From: Prunella strophiata | Taxonomy: Eukaryota; Chordata; Aves; Passeriformes; Prunellidae | Assembly: GCA_036583965.1 (NCBI GenBank) | Contig: JAZBQD010000030.1 | Coordinates: forward strand, 54,251,551-54,315,550 | Direction of reading: 5' to 3' | Length of the DNA: 64,000 bases | Shown here: in pieces, positions 52,101 through 64,000 of the stretch | Position numbering within the stretch: the first letter of the stretch is position 1 | Layout: each line of letters begins with the position of its first letter | The notes under the pieces: model-generated | Seen by the model: only the letters and a program-made list of their open reading frames with translations | Told to the model about the DNA's origin: nothing | The model's database searches: none | Translations under genes and position numbers: made by a program

Positions 52101-52922
52101 GTAAATTCAACTGATCAGGCTGTTTGAAATACAACGCAAATAGACATGTTCTGATTGGAAATTTTGAAGACTGAAACTTGTCTTCCTGAGAATCCCCCTG
52201 CTTTGCTTGTTTAAACTTTGATACAGTCGGATTTTTCAAGTGTTCACTGTAAATTCTTGGGCCTCTGTTAGAAAAGTTTTGGTTGCAGGGTACCTGTGAT
52301 ACTTTTAAATTTTTTTGCACAGTGATGCCAGATGTTTTTACACTATCCTTCATTCAGCCTAAAGTAGTAACATGGAAGTAATAACAAAAAATGTTTTACC
52401 AGCCTTATGTGTTACTTAGAAGGATACATTTTAATATTAGCTCTCTTGTCAAGCATAGCAGTCACTTCTGTGAATAAATATTCTCACCAGTAGATACTGG
52501 TTGTGTGATATTAGAATGGTTCTTAAATATTTGGCAAATAAGGTGTCATTGAGCAACTTGCATTGGAATAGTGTTTAAAAACCAAATAAAAACCATATAG
52601 ACTTGCATCAGATCATGAAAGAAGCTGAATTGTACTTAAAAATAGCATGGCTGATGCAATAGTCAGGCTAATGTTGAAGCCTAAGCGTTATACCCGTAAC
52701 ACTGACTCTCGTCCTGCCAGTGGCTTCATAAATGAATAAAGTTAATGCTTCAGGAGCACTGAATTCAGTGGAGTTCAATCCAGTCAGTGGTTCTGCTACA
52801 GGGTTAATGTAGGATGCAGGAACCAGCCTTGAAAGATTTTATTTTCAAGTATGTTTGCCCCCCTGGGTATTTTTGTTTAATATTTGAGAAAGAAACAAAA
52901 AGATCCATGTGTACTGGAGTTG

Positions 52923-52947
52923 AAAAAAAAAAAAAAAAAAAAAAAAA
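52923..52947. repeat. Poly-A tract (25 A)
   Basis: An uninterrupted run of 25 A in the intron. It is not followed by target-site duplications that I can see. Confidence 0.85.
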
Positions 52948-54210
52948 GCGTGTGTGCAGTGGCTTTCAGGGGTTTCTGTCAAAAGCCTTGTTGACTGTGG
53001 CACTGCAGTTACCCTTTTTCTGTTCACTTTGCCCCCAGTATTTCAGTTCTTCTTATACCTCTTTCCCATGTTCTCCATTGTAGTTTCCCTTTTATTTTGT
53101 GTATTTTGGCTTGCTGACTGTCTGAAAAGAAACCCTGGCTGGGCTGCTCTGTCCACTTAGGGTGTACTGACCTGGATAGCTGGTGGTTGTCCATCAGAAT
53201 GAGTAACATTGGGGGTGCCTCTTGATGTTCCTCACCTTGTACTTGCAGAGGTGAAAATAGGGCCATGCTCATCTACTCCATTGGTCCCTTCTTCTTTGAG
53301 GTGAGACACTGGATATAAAATTAAGTGTCTTCAAATGTGGTTTTGTGGGGAATGTGCAGTAGAAATACTTATTTTCCTTTGTTATTTTGGGTTTGTTTTG
53401 CTTTTGAAGACCCAGTAAAAGTTGTGATGGAACTGTGTGCAGTAGGCAGTCATCTTGTTGAGTATGAGAGATTTATGATTGCAAACTATTTAAATGTAGT
53501 AACTAGAAATTTGCAAGTCCATGGAGTAGCAAACCGTGTGTGTAAACTAAATAAATTTCTATTAATTTTGTCAATTTCTGAAGAAAATTAATGGTTCTAA
53601 TAAAACATGGAGATGAGTTAGTTGTTACACTAGCTATGAGTCCCCTTTTCCTATAACTTGTATTTTTCTGTGTTTAATGCTAGCTCCAATTCTCAGACAG
53701 ATTGTTAAGCTTGTTTGCATTTGGCTTCCTCATAGTAAGTGCGGTTCCTCCCTTTGAATTGTGTACTTTGCCTGGGCCAGTGGGGAGATGGATTACTGAT
53801 GTCCTTGTCCATAGTATCATGTTTTTACATCAGACTGGCTTTGCTTTTGCTACATATTCATGCTGCAAAGGAATGTGTAGTGGTAGTTTGAATCTGCCTT
53901 ATGATAATTAGAGAACAGGGTAATCAGATGATATTGGCTTTTCTGATTGCAAGCTACTGCACAGGCATAATTTTTTTTACATTATTATTTAGGACACTGC
54001 TCAGAATCAGTTTGCTCAGATGTAACTGATGGAAAAGAGGAAAAGAAGATGTGTTAATGCATATGGGGGAATGGAGTGGGAAAAAAAAGATGGATTGGTA
54101 GTATGTAAGAAGAATGTCAATGTTCACATTTTATGTCTCAACTTTCTCTTTAAAATACTTAAGCTTTGTCAATAATGTCTTTTACCACTGTTCCTAAATT
54201 GCAGTTAGAT

Positions 54211-54274
54211 TCATAGAACCGTAGAATGGTTTGTGTTGCAAGGGACCTTAAAGATAATATAGTTCCAATGCCTG
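54211..54274 (-). mobile_element. CR1 LINE 3' end fragment (short)
   Basis: TCATAGAACCGTAGAATGGT, then AAGGGACCTTAAAGATAATA and AGTTCCAATGCCTGTC, is the reverse complement of the last 65 bases or so of CR1. It is strongly 5'-truncated. Confidence 0.85.
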
Positions 54275-54904
54275 TCATTTATTTGCATACTTTTTTTTTA
54301 GTCTATACTCAGTATTGTTTTGCTGCAGTTAAAGAACTCTAGATATAGTAGAGTTCAAAAATCTGTGCTATCCAGTTAATGATTCATTTCCTTAAAGGCC
54401 AAGGTTATCATGGTGAAATTATTAGCTCTTTGAGAACAGTCTGCCGCATGCTTCTAACAGGTGATCAAGTTATTCCACTGGAGTTGTGGAATTATGCCCT
54501 TCCCCATGTCCTCCCCTGCCCCAGTGCTCTATGTCTCAGCTTTGGAGATGGGAAGCATCTTCCAAGTAACTTTTTAAGATGCAGAATATCTTTTATTGCA
54601 CATTATTGTAATGAATGGCAATAAGTATGAAAGCAAATTATTACTTGATTGTGGTTGTGTATGACTTGATATTAGGCAGAAGCATTTTATTAAATATAAC
54701 AACTCTTTCTGAGGAAACACTGACCTTTACATATTTGGTACAGAAATCAGAGATCAGGCAACTAACTTCATGCTGAAGGAGTCATGTCAAGAATACCTCC
54801 ATTGTATGTTATTGTCAGACTTGCTTCAAAATAAACTCTGAGTGTTGCAGACATTAATCATATACAGAAATATTAGGTAATGATTCAATAGGTAGTGTTG
54901 TTTA

Positions 54905-54945
54905 AGAGGGTTCCTGAGTTTTCCAACCGTAATGATTCTGTGATA
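54905..54945 (+). mobile_element. Possible CR1 3' terminus remnant
   Basis: TTCCAACCGTAATGATTCTG followed by TGATAC resembles the terminal CR1 sequence (TTCCAACCCTAATGATTCTGTGAT). At only about 40 bases the assignment is tentative. Confidence 0.45.
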
Positions 54946-56479
54946 CCGTCTTGCATGTTTGCCTGAGTGTGTGGGAAGCTCTTTTCTATCATCTGCCCTG
55001 AATTGTGGTTATTTTTATCAATGAAATCTCGACTCAAATGAAGAGGGTCCTGTGAGATTCAGTGTATGGTTAAACACTCTCCAGCCCAGATCAGTCAGTG
55101 GGGTAAGTTGCTATTTTGGTACGGTGTTTTGATGTCTGTCTTTTCCCCTGTTCTGAATAATTTTTGTGAAGACAGTATGCCTAGCCTAGAAATCAGTGGT
55201 TTTGTATGTATTCTTTTATGTATGACTTGATTCTGGCTTTTTTTCTTGTATACAACCTAAACCAAGTGCTAATATTTCAACAGATACAGAATGACAGTCA
55301 AACACTACACACTGGTATGCCTGTGAAGAGGCACTGCCAAAGTTAATTGTGTCTAGTGCAAAAGCCTGGAGTTCTGGCTGATCAAAGCAGGTAGGTGTGA
55401 AGGTGCTTGCATGGAGAGAAAATAAGGGGACAACCCAATGCAAATAGTTTTACATAAGCAGAACAAAATTACACATTTCAAATGGCCTTTACCTCAGCTG
55501 ATGGAAACATTTTTATAATAAAACTGGTGATGGTCTTATTCCAAGCGGTTTGGAAAAAATGACGCAATTTTAATTTAATACTGAAATGTGGGTGAATTGA
55601 GGCACTAATCCAATAAGGAAAGTTAAGTCAGCAAATCTTCAGAAAACAGTTAATTAGCTAACTAAAGACAGCATATTTTGTATGGTGGTAGCAGTACAAG
55701 ACAATTTAGAATGCTTTTTTCATGTATTGTTAACATACTAGGTAAAAATGTAATTCTGATCTAAAACATCACTGGCTGCACATGAGAAATTTTAAACTTG
55801 TATCTTGAACCTGAGAGTCAGACTGTTAGAGAGGTGTATCATGGTGTGCTTGCACATCATTTGCAAGTCATGACTAAATCAGTTTGTCTTCACTGTCAGC
55901 TGCTCGTGTTAGACAATAATAAGCCTCTGTTGCATCACAGACCTATTAATGCTGAAGAACTAAGACAGCTTACAATAGCATTTGACATCACTTTGTGTCT
56001 GGGCAGTAACAGTTACTAGAAAACTCAGTCCAGTTTTGGTTGTGGAGTTCTTACTGCTTCTGAAAATGAAGAAGGGATCAAGCCCATTGCTCTGAGTACA
56101 TTCTAAATTTATTAACTCTAAGAGTAAGCAAACCCTTTGTAGAAATCAGGACTTGATATGGAAAGTAACATAAGTGCTCAAATATGAAATACAACTTTTG
56201 AGTGCTTTCCAAAGTAAAACTTTGTGAAACTGATGACTTAAAAAAACCCAGGTAATTTGTTTAGCTTTTATTTATCAGTACGTCCATATTGCCTTTTCCT
56301 AACATTAATCTATTAAATGTTTATATTGGAGTGAATATTGCATGAAAGGGGCATTTCTCTGCTATGTTTGAGTTCTCCAGAGATTGCAGACACAGAGGGA
56401 AGTCATGAAGTGTCAAAACTTAGAGAGAAGCCTTGAGCTGTTCTCATCTGGAAATTCAGATAGGACCTCACCCTACCTC

Positions 56480-56530
56480 CTAAAAACCCACCAAAAAACC
56501 CAGAAAACCCACCCAAAACCCCACAAAATC
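56480..56530. repeat. A/C-rich low-complexity tract (AAAACCC units)
   Basis: Repeated CCCACCAAAAAACCC-type units in the intron. Confidence 0.8.
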
Positions 56531-57945
56531 AAGCATCCAGTCTGATGTGGCTGTTGGAACAGCACTGAAATCACTCCTCCTAATATTCCTTGTGTGTGGT
56601 ATTTCAGCTTCCAGGTTCTACAGATAGCCAGTCTAGAAGACTCTGACCAGAGAAGTGTAGGAATTATGGGAAGATTGAAAATGTAGTAAGAGAAATGATG
56701 CTTTAAAAAAAATTTGTAAGAAATTTCTGTTACCTAATTGTATGTAAATAGAATCAAATTATTTTAAGCAAGCCATGTATTAAGAACTACAAAGAAAATA
56801 CAAAAACCATTGTTAACATTAAGAAACTACAGGTTTTATTTAATTTTTTTCAAGGAAGTTCAAGGTATACAGAAATGCTATAACCTTTATTTCTCTAGTT
56901 GGCTTTCTTAAGCAGAAAAAAAGCAAGCAAATAGCCAGTCACATGATTTCTTAAAAAAAAACAACCAGTTGTTTTTTTTATCAAATATTGGCTCATGCAC
57001 TCTGCCCAGAAGCATAGAATTTCCCTAAGACTGAAAGAAGGTCTGTTTTTATGACAGAAATGTATGTTAGTGCCAATAAAGTCTGTTAATCTGATTAAAA
57101 TGTGGTTTAGTTAGGCCAAAAAAGGTTTGCTCTCAACTGTACTTGGCATAAAAGCTGACAAGAAATAAAAAGCATGTTAATGAAGACATTTAAAAATATT
57201 CTTGCAATGTAAACAGTTTTAAAAAGGAAAAAACAATTATAATATTGTTTAGCAAATACCCATTTCTTTAATTGTATAAAATTGATGCTTCTATTAATGG
57301 GAATTGTTTTTAAAAGGTAATATTTTCTATAATCAACCAATCATTCAATTTTATACCTCTGGTGTTTTCCTGTTGTTGTATATGTGCCAAGAAATATTGG
57401 CTGTGCTTCTCAAATGTGTGGTGTTGTGATAGCTATATATAATTTCGGAATTCTGTGTCATGCTGAGTTCAGAATAGCCAGGGCTTTTTGCCACTCCTAA
57501 ACTAGAAGTTTATGGAATACCATAATCTCTCTGGGATTGGTACCTATGCCAGTCTTAACTAGATATTGTCTGATGCCTTATCTAATAATCTAGACAATGC
57601 TATGACCCTCTGGGTTTTAGTAGGCCTTGTAAAGAAGTTGAGCACAAAACATTTCTGGAGAGAGGCCAAATGCTTTTAAAACACCTCCTGGAATTTAGAA
57701 AGTCAAGATTGGTGCCATTCTGTTTGTTGGCATATTTATCTTTTAATGACAGGTTGCATGATAATCTTAAAAATAACACTTTGACCAAGGTTTTTGCTGC
57801 CTTTCCTATCCATCTTAGGCCTAGATAACATTATCTGATGTAGCTATTATAATGTTCAATGACTTCTGCCCTTCTCTCCAGTCAAGTCTCCTCCTCCTTG
57901 TCCCCCCCCAAAAAAAAGCCCTAAACCAGAAAGTTTTGGAAAACT

Positions 57946-58027
57946 AGTTTTGTTTTTTTTTGGTTTTTTTTTTGGTTTGTTTGTTTTTTTTTTTGTTTTT
58001 TGGTTGGTTTTTTTTTTTTTTTTTTTG
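57946..58027 (+). repeat. T-rich low-complexity tract with GG interruptions
   Basis: Long T runs are separated by GG or G over about 80 bases. It is the complement of the AAAACC type seen elsewhere in the window. Confidence 0.85.
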
Positions 58028-61000
58028 TAGTTTCCGTAGCTTGGAATTTAAACGGCTTATATCACTCATTTTGATACTTAATACATGAGTCATGTTGGTG
58101 CTAGCTTCCAGGAAAATTGTTTTACTAAAATTTGTTTTTCTTGTAATGTTTATTTTAAATAACAGTTCAACTGGATGCTGGTGTGTAGATCCCATGGTGG
58201 GTTTGCAGCCTGCACATACATCTAGAGGTGTAATTAATGGCAGCAGGGGACAGCAGCTATAACAGCTGGAAATGCTCTGCAGGGGTAGTTGCACCTTAGA
58301 TCTAAAATAATTGCATAATGCTTTAAAATTTCAGTTTGAGGGTTGAGAAGTACTAGACCTGACTGCAGGTAACTTGAATTAGGTATGGCAATTTGTCCAG
58401 TTTTCTATGTTCTTTCACTTGGATCCTGCAGTTGTTGGAGCTGCAGTATTAGAAATATTAAAAGTATTGTTGCCTATATTAACTAAATATGGAGTTTCAA
58501 TTTTTTGCTTATTTTGCAGATGGTATCCTGTACAATTTACTCATAATTGTTTAAACTTTCCATTTCTTGTCTATTGAGCTTCTGCTCACTGATGCAGAAG
58601 AATGGAGACCACTCCTCAGTGACTCCTGAACTGGCTGTGGAACGTGCCCTATAGAGAAGGAAGAAAGCACCAAAGGGAGTTTTCCTCATAGGTGTATTTA
58701 TCAACAGTCAGGGCACTATGGAAAGACATTGCAGAGATTCCTCTCTGTGCCCAAAGAAGATGAGGGTATTGATTATAGGGATTCCTTACCATCTTCCATA
58801 TGCTCACAAACAGAACCTAGTGGTGCTTTCCTGACTTCATCTATATCTGTAGATACCAGTGTGTTTTTCTTGTGTCATCATGGCCATAATTTCTTTCTGC
58901 TTCAGCCTGAAGGATCCCATCAGAGCTTTCCCTTGAGGTAAATCAACAAACTACAGTACAGTGACTGAGAAGAGCTGTTGGATATTCAGCTGCTTAAGCT
59001 GACTTAACATCCCATCTAGGGATGTACAAATCACTTCTGGTGATTGATATGAGGCAACAAAAGAACTCTCCCAAAATTCCTGTAAGAGGGATTCAGGTAC
59101 TTTGGATGGTCTTTTCTAGACTTCTTTCTCATTCTTTAGAATCTTCATAAGGGCAATGGAGTATTCATTAACATTTCTCATCTCAAAATGCAGGAAGATT
59201 TAGTTGTTTCAGCCTGAAATACGTATTTCTGTGTAGGAATCAATCAGGCTAGGGTTTTTGATAGCTAGAACACAAAAATTACCAATCTCATCTATTTTTT
59301 ACAGTTCAAGACAAGTCTGCTCAAGGGAAGAATTCTCTATGAAAGGATAAAAATAAAAGAGTTCTTCCTTGGTTGTAAAAGGAGAGATAGTGTGATCTTG
59401 ATGAAAGAAAAACAATTTAACATCAAGTCATTCCTAACAGCTTGTTTCAGGTTGATCTTCCAGAAACTATTTAGCTGTTTCTGTGAGAACACCAATGGGC
59501 AGAATCCTCATAATGCCTTTTTTTTTTTTTCCCTTAAATTTCACTTTGGATCTTTGTGTCTTCTGCTGAAGAAGAGACATTAATCAAATAAGACCAAGTA
59601 CTCCTCTCTCCTATGCTTCTGAAGCTTCAATAGGTGATGTCAGACTGTTTAGTGTATTGAAGGTGATCTGGAGTTTTTCCATTGAATAGGGTCTTTTGTG
59701 TGAAGGACTATTTCTTATAGAGGCTCTAGGCAGATTCCTGTTTGAAAGGATCCTGCAATAAGCTGGGCCATGCTGCTTTGTCTGGGCTGATCTGCTCTGA
59801 TACCTTCTGTTGTTTTGAATATACAACAGAAAATACCTTCTATTGCTGGAAAAGAATATTGACTTAGAAAGTCAGTAGTGATTGTAGGCTTCAATGCATC
59901 ACCTGAAATGAAGCTTGTAGTGCTGTGTATGGCATTGTAGTTTTGAATAACTAGTATTAGAGCAACTTGCAATGCCTTGAATCTCAGGAACTTATCAAAT
60001 TATCTGGTCAAAAAGAACCTTCTGTTCACAAGGGGGTCTTTAAGAAGAAATAATTCTTTCAACTGGTACTGTTCTTTTATAATGTTTTTCTTAGCCAGCA
60101 GATACAGAGTAGTAGACACTTGCATTGAACACTTTCTGTTTATTGTATTTTATCTTCTTTCATTTTTCTTCTGTCTCCTTTGCTGGAAGAGGAGACTACA
60201 AACATCAGCCTGGAGACATCTCTTGGCCAAGTGCATTTATATTTGTGTTCGCTTATTCTTTCTGAATAGGAAGAAACAAGAACATGCATGTGGGATGAAA
60301 AGACTGAGCTTCACTCTCTAATCTTTGAAAGTTGGTCTGAAATAATGAGACAATGTTTTGTCCAGTTGAAAGGCATAGGAACATATCTTGATCTCAAGTT
60401 GATGAAAAGAAATGAAATTACAATAAAAAAGAACCCTTCACTCTTTCTATTTAGACTACAAACTCTTACCTTAGCTTGAGATACTGTAACCATATTCAGG
60501 AACAAAGAAGCAGAGTATCCTTCTGCATGCCCAAGCAGTTTCTCTAGAAAGAACTTGCTGATTTTTCTGTTTTAATTACTTTAGAGTATCGGGGTTTGTC
60601 CTTGATGGCTTTATCTGTCACTTGTTTAAAAAACAAAAATGTTTCCTGTATGCTACTATAACTGCAAAGTTGCTGTGGTTTTAATGACAAAACCTTCCCC
60701 CACCCCACCCAATTTTCTTGTATTATTTTGAGCACAATGAACTGAAAGAAAGTTTTTTTTGAGCAGCAGAAAACTTGTAATTGAAGAACATGTGAGGTGT
60801 CTAACCATATGAAGCTGCTTTGTTTAGGTGTGCGCTCTAGAGGAGAGGATGAGGAAACACTACCAATTGCCCCAAAATGAATTAAGCAAAATTCTTCAAA
60901 CATAATGAGTAATGTACTTCCTTGGTTAACTGCTGGATTGTGCTCTACCTGATGTCTTAGAGCAAAGAAGAGCCTGTCTGGTAAAGTGATGGAGCCTCCC

Positions 61001-64000
61001 ATGCCTCAGCACAATGACTGCCCCACATGCAAATGCCTGGCACTGCTGTTGTGCAGAAGGTACTGCAGTGGATAATAACCAGTAAATGCATATGTGAGCA
61101 GCTATCCCTGTAGCTGTTGGAAGTCCAGTGACTTCTGGTTCTGTTTTGTTGTATGTGGGCTCCATGCTACTTATTTCACAGGAGTCTTAACCAGCTTTCA
61201 GGATTTGTGAAGAAGAACATATCAGCTCTCTTACACATTGCTTTTGTTTGTGGTTCATAATTCACAACTCCTAGGGCATTTGGGAATTTTTTCAGGAAGT
61301 AAAAAGAGGAGTATTTTGGAAATCCAGAAATATGATGCAGGAATTTGAGTAGGTTCTTATCTTCCACAGCAATCATAATCTGCCTAGGTTAGATCAAAGG
61401 TTGTCACAACAGCATTAAGCTGCTATTAGTGTTCAATCAGTCTGATTTTGGCAAATAAAGTAGAAGACTTGAGATTAGACTAAGACCTCTACAGAGGAGT
61501 TGGGAGAGGTGTTAGGAAGTAATTGGTGAGGGAAACATTCAGGTAAGTATGACCATTTCTTCTTAAAAGAGATTATGGGGAGATGTTCACTGCATTGCAA
61601 TAGATGCCATTTTAATTCAGTTGAGAAAAAGTGAACAGAGGAGAGATTTGGATTATTTTTCCAAGAAATGAGCACTTAAATTTCCCCCTCCCCCCACCTA
61701 CATCTACTTGTAACAAACTGAGAGAACTTTCTGGACAAAACATCTTATGATTGATCTCATCTGTTGCTAGATGTCTTAATAGTCTTGAAAGTTCGCAGTT
61801 CAACACTTTGGGGTTGGTTTTTTTTGGCATCAGAGCATGAATAAACTGCATGTACTAGTACTCATCTCTTGTCATCCTCCCCTATTGCAGTGACTATGTG
61901 TATGTCTCTGTGTGGCAGAAAATGAGGGAATACAGATCATTATTCAAGAACTTACCAACTAGCACTTTTCCTTCCCCTCCAGTCTTTCTGCCTCCCTATC
62001 CTGGAAGTATGGACTCCCTGCCTCAGCCTACGGCTTCATTCTTTTTCCAGCTGCCCACAAAAGTAAAGAACCAGTGTGAGAGTTTGAAGAAAGAATCCGC
62101 TCAGAGGACTGAGTCTCAAGCAAAAGCTCCAGGTTGCAGACTCAGAAAGAAACTTCCTTTGGGGAAGGATCTGCTTCCAGGATTTGCTCGTCTCTTTTTC
62201 CTTGGGCAAACAGTTCTTGAAGCAAACAACAGGGTTGCAGGTAGGTAGGGCCCCTTTGAACTGCCATCCGCTGAGGTGTGAAGGATGACTTTATGCTGTT
62301 TCTCTATGCACTTTTTTTTTGTTGATGCTGTCTCCCACTTCTCTAAGTTGAGAGAGGGAAAGAGTGTGAACATTGTAAAGAAAAAGTGTTGGGGAGAGAG
62401 AGAGGAGAAAAATGTTCTGGGCACTTGGAAAGAATGCCTCTGTGTAAGCTTCCTGTCCATGGGTCATATTTGTACTTCAGTTCTGTGAAGCACTAATGAC
62501 GTTCTTGGTGTGACCCTTCTCTAGACAGGAAACTAAGTCAAGAGCAGAAACTGGTGGCTGGAGCCAAGATAAGGCCAGTGATTGTGTATGGTCCATAGCC
62601 ACACAGTTTTCATCTCCTCCCTGTCTCTTTACACTCCTGCTAGGTTTCAGTGTGCAGTAAGGCAGAGATCATCAAGTGGGTTTGAAATCTGATGTGATTC
62701 CCAGCACTGAAAAAGTTCCCCCGTTCTGAACACGTAAATATGTTTCTTCCTTTAGAGGAGCCTGTGGCTGCTGGGTTTGTAAAGTCCTGTTCTTTTGTCC
62801 ATGTGAAGGAGATAGACTGGAATACTCTGATTAAGGGGATGTGCTGCTAACCCACACAATTAGCAATCCCTCAGACCCAGAGAAAGGGAATCAGCTCAGG
62901 TAAATTCTGCCTTTCTCACTTCATGCTGTGCAGAGCAACAGCCTCTTCCTTGCAAACATCGGCAGCCCACAGTCAGACCTTTCTTTTTCCAGCTATGTCA
63001 TTGCTGGCATGGGAAGCTTATTCTAAATTCCTTTTTGATTTTTAGCAAAAGAAATCACTTGAAAACTTGCAATGAAATTCTAAGGAGATTTTACCAGTTC
63101 CTCTTTCGTGCTGAGTTGAAGTCATTTGGAACTATGTTACGTGCATTATTACTTTGGTGCATCTTGTGACTCTCTCTCCCTCTTCATTCCCTCCAAATTG
63201 CTTCAGGACACCTTCTAACCTTTATACTGCATCACAAGCCTTCAGCAGAAGATCTTATGTTGCTGGAAGATGACTGGGTTTGGATCTTGGCCTTCCCTAA
63301 GCAGGATCTCCTGGCAAAAAAATGGGATTGGGAAAGAAATGGCTCCTTTTTGCATCACACAGAACCACCCTAGAAATGGAGGCCTAGGCAGAAAATTACT
63401 TGTAATGCATAGTTCTTTAGGAAATGTATTTGGCCTCCCATGGTCCTTTTGTTATCTGTCATAGAGATATCCTTTATAAAATCTAAACCTGGCATCTTCC
63501 TATCTGAAGATCAAGTCAATAAATCCAAGATTAAGAGTTTACAGGTCTAATAATGTGGTTGGGTCTTGCTGTCCCTTGCATAGGAGATGCCACATGAATC
63601 TGTGAAACAGGGTTCTGCTGTGGTTCAGACTGTTATATTTGTAAAACCTTTTCTACTTATATTAACATTATTAGAAATAATATTAATAAAGGTTCTTGTG
63701 AAAATGGTATTTAGACTTCTACCTTGCTGGGTTTACTTAAAAATAAATTTTAGCCAAAATGTCACGATGGGCAATATGGGAAGTAGTGCATCTTTTGAGG
63801 TTTCCTGTGGCTATGTGTCACAAAAAAATGTGTTGGAACTGTTGAGAGCTATAAAAGTGGAAATCTTAGATTTTCTTTAAGACTGAGATGTTGTTTGTTA
63901 AAAAGCAGAAAGCTTTTAATTGTTCCCCCTAAGGGATTCTGTAGTCAAACTTAATTAAATGTCTCGCAAGATCTCAAATAAAAACCTTCTGTGTGGCGGT

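Larger units (their letters stand above)
28557..64000 (+). other. TSC22D1 intron 1, 5' portion (continues beyond the window)
   Basis: From the donor to the window end I see no exon that I can assign. No open frame encodes the TSC box or leucine zipper, and I did not find the short-isoform first exon. The + strand is visibly rich in T and G with many T or TG low-complexity tracts, as expected for the coding strand of a transcribed vertebrate intron. Short CR1 remnants and simple repeats are listed separately. Open frames of up to 152 codons, for example 60544-61002 on the minus strand, resemble no known protein. Intron enhancers or alternative first exons may exist but are not identifiable by eye. 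Confidence 0.8.

Noticed and set aside
60544..61002. 152-codon minus-strand frame as a gene
   Set aside because: No recognisable domain or family similarity. It lies in an intron transcribed from the other strand, and its length is within chance for 35 kb of sequence.
28557..64000. Short-isoform first exon and the TSC-box/leucine-zipper exons of TSC22D1
   Set aside because: I looked for their characteristic peptides and did not find them. They are probably further downstream than this window reaches.
1..64000. CRISPR arrays, prokaryotic operons, tRNA or rRNA genes, intact retroviruses
   Set aside because: No spaced direct-repeat arrays, cloverleaf sequences, rRNA or LTR pairs with gag/pol frames were seen, and the sequence is clearly vertebrate.

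Overview
The window looks like about 64 kb of bird nuclear DNA. It contains one gene that I recognise with confidence: the 5' part of TSC22D1 (TSC22 domain family member 1), long isoform, on the + strand. The bird assignment rests on two kinds of evidence. Truncated CR1 LINE 3' ends are present, including the copies at 10586-10845, 49061-49145 and 54211-54274. The predicted protein is also a diverged but clearly orthologous version of vertebrate long TSC22D1. I cannot name the species.

Layout. (1) Positions 1 to about 23,860 are AT-rich and read as intergenic, with no gene I can support. They hold one good CR1 copy, several homopolymer tracts, and a cluster of perfect inverted repeats at 16.37-16.56 kb. 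(2) Positions of about 23,985-25,620 form a strong CpG island with GC boxes, an NRF1-type site, a YY1-type site and a TATAAA element. This is the likely promoter and 5' leader of the long TSC22D1 transcript, and the leader carries several upstream ORFs. (3) Positions 25,689-28,556 are the giant first coding exon, about 955 codons, ending at a consensus splice donor (AG|GTAAGA). One extra base near 28,221 breaks the reading frame and would truncate the protein at residue 851, although the correct sequence resumes immediately in the next frame. (4) Positions 28,557-64,000 are the beginning of intron 1. This stretch is T/G-rich on the + strand and contains CR1 remnants and low-complexity tracts. 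The short-isoform first exon and the exons encoding the TSC box and leucine zipper were not found and presumably lie beyond the window.

Function. TSC22D1 long isoforms are intrinsically disordered proteins that carry an RFxV-type docking motif and a C-terminal TSC-box/leucine zipper. The exon here supplies the disordered part and the docking motif (RFRV, residues 396-399). Dimerisation depends on the missing downstream exons.

I found no convincing new biological system. The observations most worth following up are the one-base frameshift in an otherwise intact conserved exon, the hairpin/palindrome cluster at 16.4-16.6 kb, the uORF-dense leader, a possible divergent antisense transcription unit, and one candidate cryptic exon at 61.9-62.2 kb.
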